Below, one piece after another: positions 53,359-61,631 of a DNA stretch of 64,000 bases (positions within the stretch are counted from its first letter, which is position 1; each line of letters starts with the position of its first letter). A model generated the notes under the pieces. The model saw only the letters and a program-made list of their open reading frames with translations, had not been told where the DNA came from and searched no databases. This DNA is from Streptomyces hokutonensis (lineage in GTDB: Bacteria; Actinomycetota; Actinomycetes; Streptomycetales; Streptomycetaceae). Location of the stretch: positions 124,001-188,000 of the forward strand of contig NZ_BARG01000053.1 of the NCBI RefSeq assembly GCF_000376565.1, in the 5' to 3' direction. A program made the translations under genes and the position numbers.

Positions 53359-53374
53359 CCGGACAGTCGTCCGG
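53359..53374. promoter_or_regulatory. PcaR-like operator upstream of CoA-transferase operon
   Basis: CCGGAC-AGTC-GTCCGG is a 16-bp dyad 25 bp upstream of the CoA-transferase start. The 13-mer GGACAGTCGTCCG within it recurs at 54473-54485, before the divergent amidohydrolase. Confidence 0.7.
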
Positions 53375-53414
53375 GGAGTGATTCTCTGTCCCGGACGACG
53401 GAGGCGTCAAGACG

Positions 53415-54236
53415 TCACGATCGCGCCGCACGAGCGGACGGCCGGACCGCGTGGGGCGCGGACTCCAGCCGGGCGAAGTCCAGGCTGATCTCGCCGGCGG
53501 CCTGGAGGAGGAGCGGCAGATGGTCGTCGAGCAGTACCTCCATCGAGGTCTCGGCGGCGTGCGCGTTCACGTTGACGCTCGCGACGACGCGGCCCGAGCC
53601 GTCCCGCAGCGGAGCGGCCACCGAGCGGATGCCCCGGGCCAGTTGCTCGTCGGTCACCGCCCAGCCCCGCGCGCGCACCTCCCGCAGCTCCGCCTCCCAT
53701 TCGGCCCGGCCGGGGTGCCACACCGACTCCAGGCCCGAGCGGCTGGGCTCGGCGAGGACCCGGGCCGCCTCGTCGGTCGGCAGCGCGGCCAGCAGGACCT
53801 TGCCCAGCGAGGTGGGCAGCGCGGGGAAGCGAGTGCCGATCTGCACGGCGAGGGTCACGATCTTGGGCACGGAGACCCGGGCGACGTAGACGATGTCCGA
53901 TCCGTCGAGCTGGGCGATCGAGCAGGACTCGTTCGTGCGCTCCACCAGCCACTCCAGGTGCGGGCGTGCCACGTCCCACAGTCCCGTCGAGCGGACGTAG
54001 GCGACGCCGAGGTCCAGCACGCGCGGGGTCAGCACGAAACCGCCGGACTGCTGGCGCACGTAGCCCAGTTCGGTCAGGGTGAGCAGGATCCGGCGCGCGG
54101 TCGGCCTGGCCAGCCCGGTCGCACTCGCCACGTCGGACAGCGACATCACCGGCTGCCGGGGCCGGAAGGCGGTGATGACCTCCAGGCCCCGGGCCAGCGC
54201 CTCGATGAAATCGGGTCCGGTTCCTTCGCGCGGCAT
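53415..54236 (-). CDS. IclR-family regulator, PcaR/PobR subgroup
   Basis: A 273-residue protein. HTH: LARGLEVITAFRPRQPVMSL, SDVASATGLARPTARRILLTL. The C-terminal domain has the PcaR-type words RVLDLGVAYVRSTGLW, NESCSIAQLDGSDIVYVARV, TRFPALPTSLGKVLLAALP and EQLARGIRSVAAPLRD. This subgroup controls aromatic breakdown by the beta-ketoadipate route, which fits the intradiol dioxygenase in the operon downstream. The gene lies between that operon and a divergent amidohydrolase, each with a shared operator-like word. Confidence 0.93.
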   Translation of the reverse strand: MPREGTGPDFIEALARGLEVITAFRPRQPVMSLSDVASATGLARPTARRILLTLTELGYVRQQSGGFVLTPRVLDLGVAYVRSTGLWDVARPHLEWLVERTNESCSIAQLDGSDIVYVARVSVPKIVTLAVQIGTRFPALPTSLGKVLLAALPTDEAARVLAEPSRSGLESVWHPGRAEWEAELREVRARGWAVTDEQLARGIRSVAAPLRDGSGRVVASVNVNAHAAETSMEVLLDDHLPLLLQAAGEISLDFARLESAPHAVRPSARAARS

Positions 54237-54270
54237 GGTGGCTCCTCTGGTCGCCGTCGGCTCAGCTCCC

Positions 54271-54293
54271 GGGTGTCCGCCGTACGGACACCC
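54271..54293. promoter_or_regulatory. inverted repeat upstream of the PcaR-like gene
   Basis: A 9-bp perfect inverted repeat, GGGTGTCCG-(5 nt)-CGGACACCC, 35 bp upstream of the regulator's start. Its GTCCG/CGGAC arms match the other two operator sites, so autoregulation is likely. Confidence 0.6.
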
Positions 54294-54417
54294 GTCGAGG
54301 GCACTGTACGCAGCAGAACAGGCCTCCGTCGCGATGACTCGGGCGCGGCGACTCGGGGGCGACCGCAGAGCGGACGGCTGAGGACATTACCGGGCGGAAT
54401 TCGGAAACCACGGAGTA

Positions 54418-54485
54418 TTGACACCGGACAGCACCCTGACGACGATCGGTCACCAACCGAGAGCCGCCATACGGACAGTCGTCCG
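54418..54485 (+). promoter_or_regulatory. amidohydrolase promoter with operator
   Basis: TTGACA at 54418-54423 is a perfect -35; GACGAT at 54441-54446 (17 bp spacer) is a weak -10. A half-site ACACCGGACAG overlaps the -35, and the dyad CGGACAGTCGTCCG is at 54472-54485, near the expected start of transcription. Confidence 0.6.
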
Positions 54486-54507
54486 ATGTCGAGTGGGAGA
54501 GTCAGTG

Positions 54508-55956
54508 ATGAGCCAGTCCACCCCCTTCCAGGCGGGGCGACCCGTCGTCCTGCGCGGCGGCACCGTCCTGTCCATGGACCGCGCACGGCGGGTGCTGAGC
54601 GACACGGACGTGCTCGTGACGGGCGACCGGATCACCGCGGTCGGCCCGCGGCTCGCCGTGCCGGAGGGGACCGCGGAGATCGACGCGTCCGACGGCATCG
54701 TGATGCCCGGCATGATCGACACGCACCGGCACATGTGGCAGACGGCGATGCGCGGCTACGGCGCCGACTGGACCCTGACCCAGTACTTCGTCTGGTACTA
54801 CCTCGAACACGGCACCGCCTTCCGGCCCGAGGACGTGCACGCCGGCAACCTCCTGGCCGCCGTCGAGGCGCTGGACGCCGGGGTGACCACGGTCGTCGAC
54901 TGGTCGCACGGGCTGCAGAGCGTCGACCACGCGGACGCGGCGGTGGACGCGCTGCGGGCCGTGCCCGGCCGGTTCGTCCTCGCCTACGGCAACATCCAGC
55001 AGGCTCCCGCGGAATGGACCGGCACGCCGCAGTTCCGGGACTTCGTGCGCCGCCGCATCACCGGCGACGACATGCTCGGCTTCCAGATCGCCTTCGACGT
55101 CACCGGCGATCCCGCCTTCCCCGAGAAGCCCGCCTTCGAGGTCGCCCGCGATCTGGGCGTCGCTGTCACCACCCACGCCGGAGTCTGGGGCGCCACAGGC
55201 GACGACGGCATCCGGCTCATGCACGAGCACGGGTTCATGACCCCCGAGACGGTCTACGTCCACGCCTCCACCCTGTCGGCCGACTCCTACCACCGCATCG
55301 CGGCCACGGGCGGCTCGGTCTCGGTGTCCACGGAGAGCGAGCAGAGCGCCGGCCAGGGCTATCCCACGACCTGGGCCGTCCGCTCCCACGACATCCCCGT
55401 CTCCCTCTCGATGGACACGAGCGTGTGGTGGAGCGGCGACCTCTTCTCCGCCATGCGCACCACCCTCGGCGCCGACCGCGCCCGCGAGCACCTGGAGGCC
55501 CACGCCCGGGGCGAGACCGTCACCCACAGCGCGCTGCGCGCCGACCAGGTGGTGGAGTGGGCAACGCGCGGGGGCGCCAGGGCACTTGGCCGCGAAAGCG
55601 ATCTGGGCAGCATCGAGGAGGGCAAGAAGGCCGACCTCGTCCTGCTGAAGAACGACCACTCACCGGTCTCCTTCCCGCTGCTCAACCCCTACGGCCATGT
55701 GGCCTTCCAGGCCCAGCGCGGCGACGTCCACACCGTCGTCGTCGACGGCCGGGTGGTCAAGCACGAGCACCGTCTCCTCGACACCGACCTGGCCGCGGTG
55801 CGACGCACCGTCGAGGAGACCGTGGACCATCTGCGGTCGACCATGGGTGAGGAGGCCTGGGCGGAGGGCATGAACCCGGACGTCCCCGAGACCAAGGTCC
55901 TCGACAACCCCTACACGTACACCGACTACCGCAGCACCTCGACCCACGCACGCTGA
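54508..55956 (+). CDS. amidohydrolase, ATZ/TRZ (cytosine/triazine deaminase-like) family
   Basis: The ATG at 54508 (MSQSTPFQAG) with GGGAG 8 nt upstream gives 482 residues. Metal-site words: MPGMIDTHRHMWQ (HxH), VAVTTHAGVWG, VYVHASTLS, ISLSMDTSVWW-type segment (reads VSLSMDTSVWW; Asp). The family deaminates or dechlorinates N-heterocycles or hydrolyses related amides. It is divergent from the PcaR-like gene and carries the same operator word as the CoA-transferase operon. Confidence 0.88.
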   Translation: MSQSTPFQAGRPVVLRGGTVLSMDRARRVLSDTDVLVTGDRITAVGPRLAVPEGTAEIDASDGIVMPGMIDTHRHMWQTAMRGYGADWTLTQYFVWYYLEHGTAFRPEDVHAGNLLAAVEALDAGVTTVVDWSHGLQSVDHADAAVDALRAVPGRFVLAYGNIQQAPAEWTGTPQFRDFVRRRITGDDMLGFQIAFDVTGDPAFPEKPAFEVARDLGVAVTTHAGVWGATGDDGIRLMHEHGFMTPETVYVHASTLSADSYHRIAATGGSVSVSTESEQSAGQGYPTTWAVRSHDIPVSLSMDTSVWWSGDLFSAMRTTLGADRAREHLEAHARGETVTHSALRADQVVEWATRGGARALGRESDLGSIEEGKKADLVLLKNDHSPVSFPLLNPYGHVAFQAQRGDVHTVVVDGRVVKHEHRLLDTDLAAVRRTVEETVDHLRSTMGEEAWAEGMNPDVPETKVLDNPYTYTDYRSTSTHAR

Positions 55957-56049
55957 GGAGGCGTGAGGTTCTGCACCGATGAGTTCCGGGCCGGCGGAGG
56001 GTCCTAGAGACATATCCGCCGTCGGCCGTGACACGAGGGGCAGAACCTG

Positions 56050-57186
56050 ATGACCGATCTGACCGCACTGCTGGAGAAGTACGTCGCCGAGGGAGCCTTC
56101 CCCGGAGCGGTCGCGCTGGTGGACCGCTCCGGCGAGGTGGAGGTCGCGGCCGTGGGAGCGACGGAGCCCGGGGGCTCGGCGCCGATGCGGTCCGACACCC
56201 TGTTCCGGCTCTCCTCGGTCACCAAGCCCATCACCGCCGCCGCGGTGCTGGCGCTCGTCGACGACGGCGTACTCACCCTGGACGCGCCGATCGCGCGCTG
56301 GCTGCCGGAACTGGCGTCCCCGAAGGTCGTCCGCACTCCCGCGAGCGAACTGGACGACGTGGTGCCGGTCGCCCGTCCCATCACCGTCGAAGACGTCCTG
56401 TCGTCGCGCTCGGGATGGGGCTTCGGGGCCGACTTCACCACCCCCGCCCTTCAGCCCCTGTTCGCGGACGTGGCCGTGTACAACGGAGGTCCTCGGTCGC
56501 CGCTGACCCCGGACGAGTGGGTCGCCGCGCTCGCCGACATCCCCCTGCTGCGGCAGCCCGGAGAGGCGTTCCTGTACAACGCCAGCTCCGACCTGCAAGG
56601 CGTGCTGGTGGCACGGGCCGCGGGACGTGGACTGCCGGAGTTCCTGGCCGAGCGGATCCTCGCGCCGCTCGGGATGAAGGACACGGCCTTCGCCGTACCG
56701 GCACCGGAACGCGACCGCCTCACCCCCTACTACCTGACAGCCCCTGACGGCACCCACACCTTCGCCGACGCAGCCGACGGAGCCTGGTCCACCCCGCCCG
56801 CCTTCGCCTCGGGCGCGGGAGGCCTGGTGTCCACCGTCGCGGACTGGCACGCCTTCGGCCGCATGCTGCTGGCCGGCGGCGGCACGGTCCTCTCCCCGGA
56901 GTCCGTACGCCTCATGACGACGGATCACCTCACCGCGGACCAGCGCGCCGAGGGCGACCTCTTCCTCCAGGGCCAGGGATGGGGCTACGGCGGCTCGGTC
57001 GACGTCACCTCCGCGGAGCCGTGGAACACCCCCGGTCGCTACGGCTGGGTGGGCGGCACCGGCACCGCCGCACACATCGACCCGTCGACCGACACGGTCA
57101 GCGTCCTCTTCACCCCCTGCGGCCTGTCCGGTCCCGCCTTCCCCACGTGGATGCGTGACTTCTGGACGTACGCCGCGACCGACTGA
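56050..57186 (+). CDS. serine beta-lactamase-family hydrolase (class C fold)
   Basis: A 378-residue protein with GAGGGG upstream. S-V-T-K at 56-59 (LSSVTKPITAAAV) is the nucleophile motif and Tyr176 in LYNASSDLQG is the general base. Other marks: VEDVLSSRSGWGFG, GMKDTAFAVP, GWVGGTGTAAH near the C-terminus (HxG/KTG position). No signal peptide. Probably an esterase or peptidase. It lies 93 bp downstream of the amidohydrolase and could be co-transcribed. Confidence 0.87.
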   Translation: MTDLTALLEKYVAEGAFPGAVALVDRSGEVEVAAVGATEPGGSAPMRSDTLFRLSSVTKPITAAAVLALVDDGVLTLDAPIARWLPELASPKVVRTPASELDDVVPVARPITVEDVLSSRSGWGFGADFTTPALQPLFADVAVYNGGPRSPLTPDEWVAALADIPLLRQPGEAFLYNASSDLQGVLVARAAGRGLPEFLAERILAPLGMKDTAFAVPAPERDRLTPYYLTAPDGTHTFADAADGAWSTPPAFASGAGGLVSTVADWHAFGRMLLAGGGTVLSPESVRLMTTDHLTADQRAEGDLFLQGQGWGYGGSVDVTSAEPWNTPGRYGWVGGTGTAAHIDPSTDTVSVLFTPCGLSGPAFPTWMRDFWTYAATD

Positions 57187-57308
57187 GTGTCCCCTCAGCG
57201 GGTCCTCGGCCCGCTCTGAAGCGGTGCACGCGGCCTGCAACTCCGGACGGAGGCGGGTGTGGCAGCACCGATGCCCGCCCTCCGGGTGCGGGTGCGCCAC
57301 GGCATCGC

Positions 57309-57560
57309 ATGGGCAGCTGCGGCCAATTGGCCCGCGTTCTCGGCGAGTTCCGGGACAACGGTCGGCGGCACACCGTCACCGCGATCACCGCGACCCTGGC
57401 CCGTACGGGCGACGACGGCCGGGCCGGTCCAGGTCTGGCCGTCGCAGGGGACGTCGTACGCAACCACGGCGGCGCCCTCACCGTCACCGAGGCTCCGTCG
57501 GGCAGTACGGCCTTCCTGCTCGCCCTGTCGCGCGCACCGCACGGACGCCGACGACGCGTA
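57309..57560 (+). pseudogene. histidine-kinase ATPase remnant
   Basis: In this frame, FRDNGRRHT resembles the N-box of a histidine kinase (DNARRHT), followed after only ~20 residues by GPGLAVAGDVVRNHGGALTV, which is the G-box end (GLGLAVA...VR.HGG.L.V), and TAFLLALSR. The D-box and F-box between them are missing, as are the DHp and sensor parts. The piece looks like a decayed kinase with an internal deletion. Rest of the gap 57187-57798 shows nothing further. Confidence 0.5.
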
Positions 57561-57798
57561 CGCCCGACCGCGTCCCCTTGCCGATCCCGGACACCCGCCG
57601 ACCAGGTCCGGGGCCGGCACAATCGGTCGCGGCCGCCTTGGTATCGTCACGGCACCGGACCACCCGACACCCCCACGGTCCGCACAACCACGGCATTCCC
57701 AGCCGGTCACAGGCCTTCGAGCCGTCAGCCCGGCCCCAGTCGCCAGGATCCAGCGAGTCCGAGGCGGGGCATGCTCTCGCATCCAGAGGCAGACCGTC

Positions 57799-58656
57799 AT
57801 GCGCAAGTCCCGGGCCGGCTCCCGCCGCGTCACCATGCCCCTCTCCGCCGTCCTCGCCGCGACGGCCCTCGCCGCCGTCAGTTGCTCCGGCTCCGCCGCC
57901 GACGCCGACAGCTCCCCGAGCACCCCGACGGCGAAGATGTCCACACCGCCCGTCCACGCAGGCGTCGACTACCAACTCGGCGGCGCGTACACCCCGCCGA
58001 AGGGCGTCTCCGTCGTCTCCCGCGACCACACGGCCTCGCCCGCCCCGGGCATCTACAACATCTGCTACGTCAACGCGTTCCAGGCCCAGCCGGACGCCGA
58101 GGGGGACTGGGATGCCGACCTCCTGCTGCGGGACCGCTCCGGAAAGGTCGTCATGGACAAGGACTGGGGCGAGGCGATGCTCGACATCGGCACCCCGGCC
58201 AAGCGCGCGCGGATCGCGGAGAAGGTGGACGACTGGATCGACGCGTGCGCCGACAAGGGATTCGACGCCGTCGAGCCGGACAACTACGACAGCTACACCC
58301 GCGCCCCGCACGGACTGCTCACCGCGGCCGACGCCGAGGCGTTCCAGACCCTGCTCGCCCGTCACGCGCACGCCCGGCACCTCGCCGTCGCCCAGAAGAA
58401 CACCCTCGAACTCGCCAAGGACCGCAAGCGGGTCGGCCTCGACTTCGCGGTGGTGGAGGAGTGCGGACAGTACGACGAATGCGGCTCCTACGTCGACGCG
58501 TTCGGCGACCACGTCATCGTCGTCGAGTACACCGAGAAGGGCATGGAGAAGGCCTGCGCGGGCTGGGGCGACCGGATCAGCATCGTACGGCGGGACCTCG
58601 ACGTCACCCCGGCCGGCCACGACGGCTACGTCCGCGAGACCTGCGACCGCTACTGA
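57799..58656 (+). CDS. GH114-type (endo-alpha-1,4-polygalactosaminidase-like) lipoprotein
   Basis: The ATG at 57799 (MRKSRAGSRR) gives 285 residues. A lipoprotein signal ends in the lipobox LAAVSC at about 24-29. The mature part is a TM1410/GH114-like barrel: VDYQLGGAYTPP, YNICYVNAFQAQPDAEGDWD, WIDACADKGFDAVEPDNYD, and FAVVEECGQYDECGSY. The family cuts alpha-1,4-galactosaminan, an exopolysaccharide. It is attached outside the cell membrane. Downstream is a strong palindrome terminator. Confidence 0.85.
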   Translation: MRKSRAGSRRVTMPLSAVLAATALAAVSCSGSAADADSSPSTPTAKMSTPPVHAGVDYQLGGAYTPPKGVSVVSRDHTASPAPGIYNICYVNAFQAQPDAEGDWDADLLLRDRSGKVVMDKDWGEAMLDIGTPAKRARIAEKVDDWIDACADKGFDAVEPDNYDSYTRAPHGLLTAADAEAFQTLLARHAHARHLAVAQKNTLELAKDRKRVGLDFAVVEECGQYDECGSYVDAFGDHVIVVEYTEKGMEKACAGWGDRISIVRRDLDVTPAGHDGYVRETCDRY

Positions 58657-58696
58657 CGACTTTCCTTCCGGGTAAGGCCGTTGCGCGGCCGTGGTA

Positions 58697-58726
58697 CCTG
58701 GGCCGGTCCCGCGGGACCGGCCCAGG
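58697..58726. terminator. 30-bp perfect palindrome, bidirectional terminator
   Basis: The arms CCTGGGCCGGTCCCG pair exactly with CGGGACCGGCCCAGG with no spacer. It sits between the convergent GH114 and GH16 genes. Confidence 0.75.
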
Positions 58727-58730
58727 GGGC

Positions 58731-60050
58731 TCACTGGGTGTAGGTGTAGTGCGGACTGTCGTACTGGGGGCCGTTCTTCTCGTAGGTGAACCAGTAGGTC
58801 AGGGTGGATCCGGCGGTGAGCGTGACGTTCTGCGTCCAGGTGCCGCCGCTGTTGGCCATACGGAAGTTCTGCTGGCCGGCGTTGTTGATGAGGTAGTGCA
58901 CATCGACGTACGCCGCGGGTGTGGTCGGAACGAACGTGATCTGCGCCTGACTGCTGCTCAGGCGCGTCACGCCGGCGGTGTAGTCCGGTGTCGTCGTGCT
59001 CCCACCGGTGCTCCCGCCGGTCGTACTGCCACCCGTGGTGCCGCCGGTCGTCGTACCGCCGGTGGTACTGCCACTGGCGCCCTGCTGGTAGACCGCGAAC
59101 CAGTCGACGCTCATGGCGGCACCTGATGTGATGCTGCCCGCCTGGGCGGCCGAGCTGCAGCCGCAGACTTTGTCGGGGTACGAACCGGCGATCGCCAGGT
59201 CGAAGATGGCCATGAACCCGTGGTCGACGGCGGCCTGCCAGGTGGCGACCGAGACCTGGTTCTCGTTGACGGTGAAGGTCAGATTGCCGTCGAGGTAGAA
59301 GCGGAGCTGCTCCGCGGCGGTGTTCGTGCGGTCGATGATCGCGGAGTACGTGTGGTAGCCGGTCTGGCAGCCCGCGCACGGTTGAAGATCACTGGTGATG
59401 CCGTCGGGGTCGTGGCACTCGCCCGCCCACACCCCGCAGTGGAAGGTGGTGGAGTGTTTGCTCAGCGCGTTGACGTCCTCCATGATGTCGAACTCGCCGA
59501 TGCTCGGCCAGTTCGTCGCGCCGACCGGGCGGGCCGCGCCGCCCATCGCCCAGAACGCGGGCCAATAGCCCAGTCCACTGGCCGGGTTGGGCTGGAGGAT
59601 GGACGCGCTCATCTGGAGCTGTCCGCCGGCAGGGGCGGCGAAGTCGGTGCGCTGCGTCTCGATGCGTCCCGAGGTCCAGTGGCCGGAGCCGTCCCGGAGC
59701 GCCCGGATGACCAGGTGTCCCTGCCCGTCCTGGTACACGTTGTTCGTGGAGTCGGTGGCCGACTCGATCTCGCCCGTTCCCCAGTTGGCGGCGCCTCCGG
59801 GGTAGCTGGTGCCCAGGTCGTAGAGCCAGTCGGCCCGGTTCAGCGCGCTGCCGGACGATCCGTTGAAGTCGTCGGAGAAGACAGTGGTCCAGCCTGCGGG
59901 AGCGCCTGGGACAGCCGCCGAGGCGCTGCCACCGGTGCCGATCAAGCCTACGAGTGTGCCGATGAGTAGCAGCAGAGTGCTGCCCAGGACGAGGGGGACG
60001 GTTCTCTGGCTGCCTGCGGGCGCACCGGCAGGTGGTGGGGAGTTCGTCAT
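58731..60050 (-). CDS. secreted GH16 endo-beta-1,3-glucanase with CBM56
   Basis: The start at 60050 (MTNSPPPAGA) with AGGGAG upstream gives 439 residues. A signal/anchor helix (about 20-46) leads to a GH16 jelly roll (50-325) with the catalytic EFDIME (Glu186, Asp188, Glu191). A Gly/Thr-rich TGG-repeat linker follows (about 328-352). The last ~85 residues (PDYTAGVTRL ... DSPHYTYTQ) look like CBM56, a beta-1,3-glucan binder. It degrades laminarin or fungal wall glucan. A CebR/LacI-like palindrome lies upstream. Confidence 0.92.
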   Translation of the reverse strand: MTNSPPPAGAPAGSQRTVPLVLGSTLLLLIGTLVGLIGTGGSASAAVPGAPAGWTTVFSDDFNGSSGSALNRADWLYDLGTSYPGGAANWGTGEIESATDSTNNVYQDGQGHLVIRALRDGSGHWTSGRIETQRTDFAAPAGGQLQMSASILQPNPASGLGYWPAFWAMGGAARPVGATNWPSIGEFDIMEDVNALSKHSTTFHCGVWAGECHDPDGITSDLQPCAGCQTGYHTYSAIIDRTNTAAEQLRFYLDGNLTFTVNENQVSVATWQAAVDHGFMAIFDLAIAGSYPDKVCGCSSAAQAGSITSGAAMSVDWFAVYQQGASGSTTGGTTTGGTTGGSTTGGSTGGSTTTPDYTAGVTRLSSSQAQITFVPTTPAAYVDVHYLINNAGQQNFRMANSGGTWTQNVTLTAGSTLTYWFTYEKNGPQYDSPHYTYTQ

Positions 60051-60134
60051 CGCGTGGGTTCTCCCTGGCAAGCTGGCGGGTGGGGAGTAGTGCAGGGGCC
60101 TGGCTCCTGGTGGAGACCGGAGAGCAGGTCAGGT

Positions 60135-60150
60135 CTGAGAGCGCTCTCAG
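60135..60150 (-). promoter_or_regulatory. LacI/CebR-like operator upstream of GH16
   Basis: CTGAGAGCGCTCTCAG is a perfect 16-bp palindrome, 85 bp upstream of the GH16 start. Its GAGCGCTC core equals that of the actinobacterial CebR/CelR sites (TGGGAGCGCTCCCA). A LacI-type repressor responding to an oligo-glucan is likely. Confidence 0.7.
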
Positions 60151-60837
60151 GATGATCGTGAATCTGCGGTCCCTGGCTGTCCTCCTGATTCCGGACGATC
60201 CGTCATGTCGATTGCCGTAGGCCTGAGTTGGGTGCGGGCCAGGCAGGGATCGCCGTTCAATGCAGGAGTGTCCGGCGCGACCCTTCATGCGTCAACGGCT
60301 TCAACGCGACGGGTTGAAAAGCAGGCCTGTTGGCCATGCCGTATGGAGCCTGGTAAAGGTCCGAACCAAGCGCCGCCGAGTTGTGGAGCGCTCTCCGGCG
60401 GCCGACTCCGCGCACTCTCGCCGTCTTGAGCTGGGATTTTGTGAGTACGGCGTCGGGAAGCCGCGCCTGTCGTCGAGCGGACGTCCCCTGGCGCCACTCG
60501 CGGACCTCGAGAAGTGCCTTCAGGAGTCGAAGGCAGGTGTCGCGAGGGGTCCGCCTGCGAGGTGTTCGCTCCGGCGCTGTGGACGACTTGGTCCCGGAGG
60601 TGGGGTGTGCGACGGCTGGTACGGCGCCGGGGCTGGGCGTGGTACTGGCGTTCCGTGCCTGTTCCTGAGGCTGACATGAGATGACGCTTGAACACACGGC
60701 TCGTTGGATCTTCAAGGATGTGAGGACGATCGGGAGCGGCCCGGAACCGAACCGCTGCAGTGCACGTCTCCCGCACCATGATCTCGAGCGAGCGCGAAGA
60801 GCACGCGATTTCCACCAGGCTGGTCTCGCCGTCCGCA
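60151..60837. other. long intergenic region
   Basis: About 690 bp with no convincing gene. Open frames on both strands have no family sequence and poor codon pattern. The upstream part may hold the GH16 promoter (minus); the methyltransferase promoter is not clear. Confidence 0.45.
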
Positions 60838-61566
60838 GTGAGTGTGGATCCGTCGAAGACCAACGACTACGACAGCTTCGCCGGGGCGTACACGGCCGCA
60901 AACGAAACCAACCTGGTCAATGCCTACTACGAGCGGCCCGCGATGCTGGCCCTCGCTGGAGACGTGGCCGGTCGGCGGATCCTCGACGCGGGCTGCGGCT
61001 CGGGGTTTCTGTTTGCCGCGCTGCGCGACCGTGGCGCCCTGGTGAGTGGCTTCGATGCGAGTGCCGGGATGCTGGAGCTGGCTCGGCGGCGGCTCGGCGA
61101 CGGTGCGGACCTGCGGGTGGCGGACCTGGGTGGCCCGCTTCCTTACGCTGATGACACGTTCGACGATGTGGTGGCGTCCCTGGTGCTGCACTACCTGGAG
61201 GACTGGGGGCCGGCGCTGGCCGAGCTGCGACGCGTACTCAGGCCCGGTGGTCGGCTGATCGTGTCTGTCGACCATCCCTTTGCCGTCAACCTCATACACC
61301 GCGAGGCCGGTCGCGAGGCCGAGTGCGACTACTTCGACACCATCAAATGGACCGTTGAGTGGACCGTGGGCGGTCAGACCGCCCTGGTGAGCAGATGGCA
61401 CAGGCCCCTGCACGCGATGATCGAGGCTTTCATCAGGGCCGATTTCCGGATCACGGTCATCAGCGAGCCGGATCCTGACCCAGCCGCCCGCGAGCTGTTC
61501 CCCGAGGCCATCGCGGTCGAGCCGCGCTTCCTTTGCTTCCTGTTCTTCGTCTTGCAGGCGGGCTAA
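60838..61566 (+). CDS. class I SAM-dependent methyltransferase
   Basis: A GTG at 60838 (SVDPSKTNDYDSF) gives 242 residues, starting where the family-like sequence begins; an ATG at 60778 is an alternative. SAM site: RILDAGCGSGFLFAAL, then VSGFDASAGML (acidic strand end) and LRVADLGGPLPYADDTFDDV, VASLVLHYLEDWGPAL. This is the Methyltransf_11/25 type. The substrate is unknown. It is convergent with the two-component genes. Confidence 0.87.
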   Translation: MSVDPSKTNDYDSFAGAYTAANETNLVNAYYERPAMLALAGDVAGRRILDAGCGSGFLFAALRDRGALVSGFDASAGMLELARRRLGDGADLRVADLGGPLPYADDTFDDVVASLVLHYLEDWGPALAELRRVLRPGGRLIVSVDHPFAVNLIHREAGREAECDYFDTIKWTVEWTVGGQTALVSRWHRPLHAMIEAFIRADFRITVISEPDPDPAARELFPEAIAVEPRFLCFLFFVLQAG

Positions 61567-61631
61567 AGACAAGTCCCATCGTTGCAAGTCAGGAGCAGCC
61601 TCCGCGTAGGGACGGGACTTGGCGGCGGTGC

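Noticed and set aside
60257..60901. Minus-strand frames of 190-214 codons before the methyltransferase
   Set aside because: No family words, irregular codon pattern, and they run into the methyltransferase gene on the other strand.
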